A stretch of DNA of 8,471 nucleotides from an uncultured Clostridia bacterium (GTDB lineage: Bacteria > Bacillota > Clostridia > Oscillospirales > Ruminococcaceae). How positions within the stretch are numbered: position 1 is the stretch's first letter; each line of letters opens with the position of its first letter. This document shows, one piece after another, positions 1 to 4,889 of this stretch. Made by a program: the position numbers and the translations under genes. Under the pieces are notes generated by a model. It ran no database searches. It was not told the origin of the DNA and saw nothing but the letters and a program-made list of their open reading frames with translations. Location of the stretch: the NCBI GenBank assembly GCA_946613705.1, contig CAMOFU010000094.1, positions 1 to 8,471 on the forward strand, given 5' to 3'.

Positions 1-51
1 TATGACCCTCTGCTTGTAAGGCAGACGCTCTCCCAGCTGAGCTAAGCTCCC
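1..51 (-). tRNA. tRNA-Val (anticodon UAC), 3' part cut off by the window edge
   Basis: The minus strand from 51 down to 1 reads as the 5' two-thirds of a tRNA: acceptor strand GGGAGCT, linker TA, a D arm with GCTC/GAGC stem, and an anticodon stem TCTGC/GCAGA around the loop CTTACAA. The loop puts TAC in the anticodon position, which decodes GUA and other Val codons. The T arm and the 3' acceptor strand lie outside the window, so the full cloverleaf cannot be verified. It has its own consensus promoter just upstream and may be the first gene of a tRNA cluster. Confidence 0.93.
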
Positions 52-52
52 G

Positions 53-84
53 TTTATGTTGTGTCTTGTGTTTCACAACATAAA
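53..84 (-). repeat. Inverted repeat in the tRNA-Val leader
   Basis: Arms 53-63 and 74-84 are perfect reverse complements (11 bp, TTTATGTTGTG on the plus strand) around a 10-base spacer. The repeat fills almost the entire stretch between the -10 box (87-92) and the tRNA 5' end (51). The predicted start point is near 80, so most of the hairpin would be in the pre-tRNA leader removed by RNase P. The spacer also holds a second copy of TTGTG (66-70) that can pair with the CACAA at 74-78 around a 3-base loop, so two exclusive folds are possible. Its function is unknown. Confidence 0.7.
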
Positions 85-86
85 AT

Positions 87-115
87 ATTATACGCTATTT
101 TCTCCCGTTTGTCAA
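87..115 (-). promoter_or_regulatory. Sigma-A promoter of tRNA-Val
   Basis: On the minus strand, TTGACA (110-115) and TATAAT (87-92) are both perfect consensus boxes separated by exactly 17 bases. The expected start point is around position 80, about 30 bases before the mature tRNA 5' end. Such a strong constitutive promoter is usual for stable RNA genes. Confidence 0.93.
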
Positions 116-203
116 GAGGTTTTTCTGCATTTTTTGTGATTTGTGCATATTGACGGCGAGCTTGATCGTGTGCAGAGCAATATTACAGCGGCTTGCACAA
201 AAA

Positions 204-1052
204 TCAGCACCTTTTTAGCGTTACCAGTATGATCTGAGAGGGGTTGTTCAGCCTGAATTTGCCCAGTCCCGCAGATACCACAAGGCGGTGATCTCCGTCG
301 AGATACACACCCTTGCTGTACTTCGGAAAGAAGCATCTTTCGGGAGAGAGAAGCCCGCCGATCATCGGCAGACGTATCACGCCGCCGTGGATATGTCCCG
401 AAAACGTGACAGATGCTCCCCACTCGTTGTATGCATCGAAGGGCAGCGGGTCGTGAGCCAGCAGAATGTTGCAGCCGCCCTTTTCGGGCTCACCGATACG
501 TTCGCGCAGCAGCTCGGGGGTTATCCTTATTCGCCCCGAAAAGCCCATATTCCGATTGCGGTAGTGACCCGAGGGCAGCACGACCCCCGTGATGTTAATA
601 TGCTCATCACCGATCTCTATGCGCTCGGTGCGGTCGTTCATGATGTGTACACCCTCGCGCCTGAGCTTTTCACACAGCGCGTGGGCACGGTTTGGTGCAT
701 CTGTCTCGTGATTGCCGAGAACATAGTAGACGGGCGCAAGCTTCATCAGCCGCTGCATCAGCAGTATCTTGGGGTCAAGATTAGTCTCGTCGCGGCTGAA
801 CAGATCTCCCGTGAAGAAAACATAATCGGGCTCTAAAAAGCTGCACGAATTGATAAGATTGTTGAAGCCGTCGCCGTAGCGTTTTTTGTGCAGGTCGGAA
901 AGATGCAGTATCCGTTTGCCATCAAAAGCAGGCGGCAGATCGGGAACGGTAACATCGTATTCATTGGTGGTAAGCCAGCGGTTCTGCACGAACACATAGC
1001 CCGCCGCAGTCAATGCGAGCGCTGCCGTTCCGAGCTTTGCCGTAAGATTCAT
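204..1052 (-). CDS. Membrane-anchored metallophosphoesterase (YkuE/YaeI-like)
   Basis: This 282-residue protein carries the calcineurin-like metallophosphoesterase signature in order: LSDLH (D53, H55), GDL (D83), GNHE (N114, H115), a His at 200 in AHDP, and GHIHGG (H220, H222). Together these residues bind two metal ions and the phosphate. A hydrophobic stretch at about residues 7-22 with no clear cleavage site suggests an N-terminal membrane anchor with the catalytic domain outside. The family includes B. subtilis YkuE and E. coli YaeI, which act on phosphodiester or pyrophosphate bonds, in some members of lipids. The substrate here cannot be read from sequence. The ATG at 1052 is preceded by GGAGAG with 9 bases of spacing. 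It follows the channel genes by 68 bases on the same strand, so cotranscription is likely but not shown. No terminator is visible between its stop and the tRNA promoter. Confidence 0.9.
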   Translation of the reverse strand: MNLTAKLGTAALALTAAGYVFVQNRWLTTNEYDVTVPDLPPAFDGKRILHLSDLHKKRYGDGFNNLINSCSFLEPDYVFFTGDLFSRDETNLDPKILLMQRLMKLAPVYYVLGNHETDAPNRAHALCEKLRREGVHIMNDRTERIEIGDEHINITGVVLPSGHYRNRNMGFSGRIRITPELLRERIGEPEKGGCNILLAHDPLPFDAYNEWGASVTFSGHIHGGVIRLPMIGGLLSPERCFFPKYSKGVYLDGDHRLVVSAGLGKFRLNNPSQIILVTLKRC

Positions 1053-1080
1053 ATAGGTCTACTCTCCATTTCTGTGCGGC

Positions 1081-1101
1081 ATCTGCGGTGCTCCCGCAGA
1101 T
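1081..1101 (-). other. Hairpin between the third channel-cluster gene and the phosphoesterase gene
   Basis: ATCTGCGG (1081-1088) and CCGCAGAT (1094-1101) form a perfect 8-bp stem with a 5-base loop. On the transcribed minus strand no run of T follows, so it does not look like an intrinsic terminator. It may be an mRNA stability or processing element that separates expression of the two genes. Confidence 0.5.
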
Positions 1102-1120
1102 AAGGTCTTCGGGTGAAGGA

Positions 1121-1669
1121 TCACACCAGCGGGGTAGTCTCTGCCTGTGTGGTGGTAGTCTCGGCAGACGAGCTGCTCTCGGGTGCGGTCGTAACTGCGG
1201 GGATATCGCTGTAAGCGATACCCAGCTCGCCCAGCAGATCATGCAGGCTCTGAACAGCGTTCGCCACTGCATTATCGTCGGTTATCTCAATGATAACAGC
1301 GCTCTTGTCAAGCACGGAGAAGTCGCTTTTCAGCTGTTCGAGCGTGCGGACAGAATCATTGTAGATATAGGTGCTGCCCGATATTTTAAGTGCCACGGGT
1401 GTCTTCGGGGATTCCGACGAATCGTCCTGCGACTCCTCGGGGATAGTCCTCTCAACGGCAGGATCCTCGCTGCCCGAGGTGTCCTCCTCGCTCTTGCCCT
1501 TGCCGTCGAACCAGCCCTGACCGAAACCGATGCCGCCTATCAGAGCCGCGATCAGCAGCAGGATCAGCAGGAACCACAGCAGCCCTCTCTTCTTTTTCTT
1601 CTTCTCCTTGCGCTTCTCATGCTCCTCCTGACGCTTCTGTGCGGGGTGGATATAGTTTTTGTCACTCAT
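1121..1669 (-). CDS. Single-pass membrane protein with an ExbD-like outer domain
   Basis: I do not recognise a named family for this 182-residue protein, but its layout is clear. A very basic cytoplasmic start (KRKEKKKKKR near residues 19-28) precedes one membrane helix at about 30-50, giving an N-in, C-out topology. An acidic, Ser-rich linker (55-88) leads to a folded segment at about 91-158, and a Ser/Thr/Glu-rich tail follows (160-182). The folded segment has the alternation seen in ExbD/TolR periplasmic domains: a strand (VALKISG), TYIYND, a helix with LEQLK, a strand (AVIIEITDD) and a helix (AVQSLHDLLGELG). This resemblance is my reading of the pattern, not an alignment. Unlike true ExbD, the helix has no Asp. 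The ATG at 1669 is preceded by AAAGGAGT at good spacing. It lies 79 bases after the ExbD-like gene and probably works with it. Confidence 0.75.
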   Translation of the reverse strand: MSDKNYIHPAQKRQEEHEKRKEKKKKKRGLLWFLLILLLIAALIGGIGFGQGWFDGKGKSEEDTSGSEDPAVERTIPEESQDDSSESPKTPVALKISGSTYIYNDSVRTLEQLKSDFSVLDKSAVIIEITDDNAVANAVQSLHDLLGELGIAYSDIPAVTTAPESSSSAETTTTQAETTPLV

Positions 1670-1748
1670 ATTATATTACTCCTTTCGGAAAATGATTACT
1701 TATCAAGTGCCGATCGATCGGTCTGCGCAGCGTCTGCAAATGCTCCTC

Positions 1749-2324
1749 TCAGCTTTGTCCGCTCGTGTTTATGTAGGCGAAATAGATGCCGCTGTAGTCC
1801 TTCCTGAGATTTTCAAGCGCATTGCGAACGCCCTGAACATCGCGGTAAAGGGCGGTGTTGCCGTCGTAGATGAATGCTGCCAGTATTATCCCGTCCTTGC
1901 TGGGAAGGGTGTCGAGCACACGGCGTATCTCCTCTTCTATATTGGAATAGCTCGTCAGCGTTACCGAGGACAGCTGCCTGCCCGATCTCGTGAACGAGAG
2001 CACCTCGCTGTCGTTGACATAGGTAATGCTTATCGAGAGCATCTCGCCGTCCTCAAAGCCTTCTATCGTCTTCACATACTCGTCGAGCTTGTCTATCTCC
2101 TCTCTCTGCTCGGCAAGACGCTCGTTGATATACTTCTCTGCGTCCTCCTTGGCCTTGTCTGCTGTGACCTGTGCCGCGGCATTGGCTGCCTGCACCTTCT
2201 GCTCGGCCTGCTGCTCCGCCTTGTCAGCCTTATCGGAGGATACCATCATCACCCAGAAAAGCATTATCAGGATAACGTCCAACAGTGAGGTCAGCTCGAT
2301 GATTATGCCCTTGTTCCTGCTCAA
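1749..2324 (-). CDS. ExbD/TolR/MotB-like stator subunit
   Basis: The 191-residue product has a short cytoplasmic start, then one membrane helix at about 7-28 (IELTSLLDVILIMLFWVMM). This matches the ExbD/TolR pattern of a T-x-L-x-D-V segment followed by a hydrophobic run. Asp16 sits where ExbD and TolR carry the proton-binding Asp. An Ala/Glu/Lys-rich likely coiled coil follows (about 30-80), then a mixed alpha/beta outer domain (about 94-188). The start must be TTG at 2324: it is preceded by AAGGGGG overlapping the upstream stop, and the next Met is residue 21, inside the helix and after the essential Asp. It lies 13 bases after the ExbB-like gene, so translation is probably coupled. The coiled coil makes it longer than typical ExbD (about 140 residues) and gives it some MotB character. 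Confidence 0.85.
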   Translation of the reverse strand: MSRNKGIIIELTSLLDVILIMLFWVMMVSSDKADKAEQQAEQKVQAANAAAQVTADKAKEDAEKYINERLAEQREEIDKLDEYVKTIEGFEDGEMLSISITYVNDSEVLSFTRSGRQLSSVTLTSYSNIEEEIRRVLDTLPSKDGIILAAFIYDGNTALYRDVQGVRNALENLRKDYSGIYFAYINTSGQS

Positions 2325-2337
2325 CCTGCCTGCCCCC

Positions 2338-2847
2338 TTACCTGCGACCGTCGGGGACGTCGTTTTCCCTTGCGAAATTTCTTTCGAGGTAGAGAGCTAC
2401 GTTCTTTTCGTTATCCTCGATCTTTGAGCTGATAACTCCGTCCATGATCTTGAAGATTATCGAGAACACTATCCCCCAGAATGTAGAGGTCAGCGCTCCG
2501 TAGAAGTTGCCCTGAACGTCCGACATATCATTGACCAGTGCGAGCAGGGAGGTGACAGTGCCGAGAATACCCAGCAGAGGGAATATTCCCGTTAAATTTA
2601 CAAACACTGAATACAGCCTGCCCATTTTATTGCGCATTTCGACCACATCGCTCTCACGCAGCTGAACGAGCTCCTCGCGTGCCTCCTGCTCAGAGCGCTT
2701 GCTTCCCGGTACAAAAACGGTAACGTGCATTTTGCGGTACAGCTCGTCCGCCGATCTCCTTGTGAAGTGGTAAATGACTCCGTTAGCCGCGGCGACCAGA
2801 AAAATAATCATGTCGAATCCTATCAGATTCATAAAGATAGTAGACAT
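2338..2847 (-). CDS. MotA/TolQ/ExbB-type proton channel subunit
   Basis: This 169-residue membrane protein has three helices at about 8-28, 79-105 and 115-138, with a short cytoplasmic stretch (about 30-78) after the first. That is the ExbB/TolQ topology; MotA has four helices. The family core is plain: FPLLGILGTVTSLL in helix 2 and ALTSTFWGIVFSI in helix 3. Thr97 and Thr120/Thr122 occupy the places of the channel-lining Thr residues of ExbB/TolQ. In known systems five such subunits surround a dimer of ExbD/TolR and turn ion flow into movement or force. It is short compared with E. coli ExbB (244 residues), mainly in the cytoplasmic part. The ATG at 2847 is preceded by AAAGGAA. It is the first gene of the minus-strand operon. 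Its work partner beyond the membrane is unknown, since no TonB, Pal or flagellar gene is in view. Confidence 0.88.
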   Translation of the reverse strand: MSTIFMNLIGFDMIIFLVAAANGVIYHFTRRSADELYRKMHVTVFVPGSKRSEQEAREELVQLRESDVVEMRNKMGRLYSVFVNLTGIFPLLGILGTVTSLLALVNDMSDVQGNFYGALTSTFWGIVFSIIFKIMDGVISSKIEDNEKNVALYLERNFARENDVPDGRR

Positions 2848-2874
2848 ATATCAACATTCCTTTTTGTTTATATC

Positions 2875-2924
2875 AATTATCTATAAAAATCATATGTGTA
2901 TATGCAAAATGATCGTAGATAATT
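2875..2924 (-). repeat. Nested inverted repeat at the start of the channel-operon transcript
   Basis: Arms AATTATCTA (2875-2883) and TAGATAATT (2916-2924) are perfect 9-bp reverse complements. Inside them, ATCAT (2889-2893) faces ATGAT (2909-2913), and CATAT/ATATG (2891-2895, 2900-2904) offers an alternative inner stem. With the start point predicted near 2920, the outer arm overlaps the start of transcription. It could therefore be a DNA operator or, if transcription starts slightly upstream, a leader hairpin in the mRNA. Confidence 0.5.
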
Positions 2925-2926
2925 AT

Positions 2927-2955
2927 ATTGTAACACGTTTTTTTGTATATTGCAA
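2927..2955 (-). promoter_or_regulatory. Sigma-A promoter of the channel operon
   Basis: On the minus strand, TTGCAA (2950-2955) and TACAAT (2927-2932) are separated by 17 bases, and a TG one base upstream of the -10 box gives an extended -10. Start of transcription is expected near 2920, leaving a leader of about 70 bases before the ATG at 2847. An overlapping TATAAT (2922-2927) is a less well spaced alternative -10. Confidence 0.8.
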
Positions 2956-3060
2956 TAGTTTTACGGATTTTTTCGCACAAAACCGCATCTCCGATACACG
3001 GTGAACGGTACGGCTGTTGATGATCTGCAAAAAAACGGAAAAAATATTTTGAAAAGGGTC

Positions 3061-3089
3061 TTGACAAATCGGAAAAAAAGGTATACAAT
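3061..3089 (+). promoter_or_regulatory. Sigma-A promoter of the hrcA-grpE-dnaK-dnaJ operon
   Basis: TTGACA (3061-3066) and TACAAT (3084-3089) are separated by 17 bases. The predicted start point, around 3096, falls inside the CIRCE operator, so bound HrcA would block initiation directly. The leader is about 70 bases. Confidence 0.94.
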
Positions 3090-3093
3090 ATAT

Positions 3094-3120
3094 TTAGCAC
3101 TCGGGGAGTGTGAGTGCTAA
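3094..3120 (+). promoter_or_regulatory. CIRCE operator (HrcA binding site)
   Basis: The site matches the CIRCE consensus without a mismatch: TTAGCACTC (3094-3102), nine bases, GAGTGCTAA (3112-3120). In Firmicutes HrcA binds this DNA and represses class I heat-shock genes; GroEL keeps HrcA active, and unfolded proteins titrate GroEL away during stress. The position directly after the -10 box and the hrcA gene just downstream mean the operon controls itself. Confidence 0.97.
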
Positions 3121-3143
3121 CACTCAAAAACTTCAAGTGCTAA
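3117..3143 (+). promoter_or_regulatory. Second, degenerate CIRCE-like site overlapping the first
   Basis: CTAACACTC (3117-3125), nine bases, AAGTGCTAA (3135-3143) matches the CIRCE half-sites at 7 of 9 and 8 of 9 positions with exactly the right spacing. Its left arm shares four bases with the right arm of the perfect site, and the centres lie 23 bases apart. Whether HrcA binds it is unknown. It could be a weak second operator or a relic of a duplication. Confidence 0.55.
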
Positions 3144-3167
3144 CCGCGCAGGAAAGGAGTGTGGCTT

Positions 3168-4214
3168 ATGGACAGCAGAAAGCTGAAGATCCTGACAGCG
3201 GTCGTAGATGAGTATATTACTACAGGCGAGCCTGTCGGTTCAAAGGCGATAATGAGCCACGTCAAGGCTTCCTCCGCGACGATACGCAACGAGATGGCAG
3301 AGCTTGAAAAGCAGGGCTATCTCGAACAGCCGCACACCTCGGCGGGCAGGGTGCCGACCTATACCGGGTTCAGGCTCTATGTTGACAGCCTGATGCAGAC
3401 AGACCCGCTCTCCGATGAGGAAAAGGCAAGGCTGGACGCAATGATCCCCGCATCGGCAGTGACCGAGGAGGAGCTTGTGAATTCCGCATCCGCTGCACTG
3501 GCGGAGATCACGAAATGCGCATCGGTGGTGGCTAATCAGGCACCGAAGTTCTCGATGATCTCGAAGGTCGAGGTAATACCGACGGGCAAGAGAATGTATG
3601 TTATCCTGATGATAACCTCGAACGGCACTATTAAAAATAAGGTGTGCAGGCTCGAATTTGACCTGACACATGAGCAGCTTGAGTTCTTTGACAGCTTTTT
3701 GCAGGAGAACCTGCAGGGAGTCTCGGTCGGGGAGCTTTCGGACAAAATGTTCGACGACCTGACGGCGGCGATGGGTGCATATATGATCTCGCTTGCTCCG
3801 CTGATGTCGGAGCTTCTGGAGCTTTCAAAGGAGTTTTCGTCTCAGGAGGTCTCGGTGGCGGGCGCTAAGAACCTTCTTGCCTGCAAGGACTTTGACCAGC
3901 ATGAGATAATAAGCTTCCTTGATAATAAACGGGAGATGATGCAGTTCATCAACGAGAACTTCTCGGGATTGCAGGTGCTGTTCTCTCCCGAAAGCGACGG
4001 ATTTGTGATAAGCAATTCCTCGCTGATCGCAGCGCCCTTTTCAAAGGACGGCAGGCAGATCGGGACACTGGGGCTGCTGGGTCCCATGCGGCTCGATTAT
4101 GCGAGGTTCATTCCGTATCTTGAGTATTTCTCGAAGCGGATAACCGAGCTGCTGACCGATTCCGAGCAGGACACCGATTCCGAGCAGGACGCTGAGGACA
4201 AGGACGAAGAATAA
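3168..4214 (+). CDS. hrcA: Heat-inducible transcription repressor HrcA
   Basis: This 348-residue protein represses the class I heat-shock genes by binding CIRCE. The winged-helix DNA-binding domain is at about 1-75, opening with the typical SRKLKILTAVVDEYI and GEPVGSKAI (20-28). The recognition region follows, with SATIRNEMAELE (36-47) and the family motif TSAGRVPT (57-64). The rest is the dimerisation and GAF-like core. I chose the ATG at 3168, eight bases after AAAGGAG (3153-3159). The in-frame GTG at 3159 overlaps that site and cannot be used with it. The protein ends in an acidic tail with the hexapeptide TDSEQD twice (330-341), encoded by a perfect 18-bp tandem duplication, then AEDKDEE. 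It is the first gene of the operon and sits 23 bases before grpE, so it regulates its own expression. Confidence 0.97.
   Translation: MDSRKLKILTAVVDEYITTGEPVGSKAIMSHVKASSATIRNEMAELEKQGYLEQPHTSAGRVPTYTGFRLYVDSLMQTDPLSDEEKARLDAMIPASAVTEEELVNSASAALAEITKCASVVANQAPKFSMISKVEVIPTGKRMYVILMITSNGTIKNKVCRLEFDLTHEQLEFFDSFLQENLQGVSVGELSDKMFDDLTAAMGAYMISLAPLMSELLELSKEFSSQEVSVAGAKNLLACKDFDQHEIISFLDNKREMMQFINENFSGLQVLFSPESDGFVISNSSLIAAPFSKDGRQIGTLGLLGPMRLDYARFIPYLEYFSKRITELLTDSEQDTDSEQDAEDKDEE
4155..4190 (+). repeat. Perfect 18-bp tandem duplication in the 3' end of hrcA
   Basis: The unit accgattccgagcaggac occurs at 4155-4172 and again at 4173-4190 with no mismatch and in frame. Each copy encodes TDSEQD. 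The identity at silent positions suggests a recent slippage event or selection on the DNA. It lies beyond the conserved HrcA core. Confidence 0.95.
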
Positions 4215-4237
4215 AGACAGAAAGTGAGGCGATACCG

Positions 4238-4810
4238 TTGGCTGAGGAAATGGAAGAGAAGCTGAAAGAGGAAACTTTTGAGGCTGACGAGAACGCGGAG
4301 GAGACAGAAGATACTTCCGCGGAGGAAACAGAGGAGGCAGAACAAAAGAAAGCAGATGAAGCTGAGCCCTCTGAAGAGGAGAAGCTCAAAGCAGAGCTTG
4401 AAGCCGCCAATGACAAGTACCTGCGGCTGATGGCAGAGTATGATAATTTCAGAAAGCGCAGTGCCAAGGAACGGCTTGAGCTTTCGGCATCGGTAAGGGG
4501 CGATACGATCGGCGAGATACTGCCGCTGTTCGATAACTTCGAGCGGGCGCTTGCCGCAGAGACGGAGGACACAGCCTACAAGCAGGGAGTAGAGATGATC
4601 TTCAAGCAGTTCGGCGATATGCTGAACAAGCTTGGAGTGGAGATAATAGATCCCACAGGCAAGCCCTTCGATCCGAACGAGGCGAATGCGGTATCGCAGA
4701 TAGATGACCCCGAGCTTGGCGAGAACATCGTAGCGCAGACCTTCCAGAAGGGCTATAAGATAGGAGACAAGGTCATAAGGTACGCTATGGTGGTAGTTGC
4801 AAATCCGTAG
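4238..4810 (+). CDS. grpE: GrpE, nucleotide exchange factor for DnaK
   Basis: GrpE dimers release ADP from DnaK so that the chaperone can bind ATP and let its client go. The 190-residue protein has a very acidic, probably disordered start (1-47), then the long coiled-coil helix (about 48-85, including the family segment AEYDNFRKR at 66-74). A four-helix-bundle region follows (FDNFERAL) and finally the beta domain that contacts DnaK, ending in the signature run from IVAQTFQKGYK to YAMVVVANP (about 164-190). I prefer the TTG start at 4238, which follows GTGAGG (4224-4229) by eight bases. The ATG at 4250 has only an abutting GAGGAA and would remove four residues. It lies 23 bases after hrcA and 79 bases before dnaK. 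Confidence 0.96.
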   Translation: MAEEMEEKLKEETFEADENAEETEDTSAEETEEAEQKKADEAEPSEEEKLKAELEAANDKYLRLMAEYDNFRKRSAKERLELSASVRGDTIGEILPLFDNFERALAAETEDTAYKQGVEMIFKQFGDMLNKLGVEIIDPTGKPFDPNEANAVSQIDDPELGENIVAQTFQKGYKIGDKVIRYAMVVVANP

Positions 4811-4824
4811 TATATCATGACAGA

Positions 4825-4838
4825 GCCGCGCAGGCGGC
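4825..4838 (+). other. Small GC hairpin between grpE and dnaK
   Basis: GCCGC (4825-4829) and GCGGC (4834-4838) form a 5-bp stem with a 4-base loop within the 79-base gap. No T run follows, so termination is not expected. It could be a processing or stability element upstream of the highly expressed dnaK, but it is short enough to be chance. Confidence 0.3.
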
Positions 4839-4889
4839 AGGGCAGACACGATCAATGATAAAACAACACTTTGAAAGGAAGTATGACTT

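Larger units (their letters stand above)
2848..3167. other. Divergent intergenic region between the channel operon and the heat-shock operon
   Basis: This AT-rich region of 320 bases has no convincing gene. It contains the leader and promoter of the minus-strand channel operon (2875-2955) on one side and the promoter, CIRCE sites and ribosome binding site of hrcA (3061-3159) on the other. The roughly 105 bases between the two -35 boxes (2956-3060) contain A/T tracts but no operator-like repeat that I can recognise. Confidence 0.8.

Noticed and set aside
140..201. Inverted repeat TTTGTGCA / TGCACAAA with inner ATATTG / CAATAT as a terminator after the phosphoesterase gene
   Set aside because: The spacing is long, the inner stem is interrupted, and no T run follows on the transcribed minus strand.
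288..836. Plus-strand open frame opposite the phosphoesterase gene
   Set aside because: The minus-strand frame carries all metallophosphoesterase motifs; the plus-strand one has none and no ribosome binding site.
1710..1721. 12-base palindrome CCGATCGATCGG between two channel-cluster genes
   Set aside because: It has no loop, no T run and no second copy in the window. It lies mid-operon, so an operator role is unlikely and chance is the simplest explanation.
1659..2288. Plus-strand open frame opposite the ExbD-like gene
   Set aside because: It is a shadow of the minus-strand coding sequence. The minus strand has the ribosome sites, the membrane Asp motif and operon spacing.
3159..3167. GTG at 3159 as the start of hrcA
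   Set aside because: It overlaps the Shine-Dalgarno AAAGGAG; the ATG at 3168 has ideal spacing and gives the usual HrcA start.
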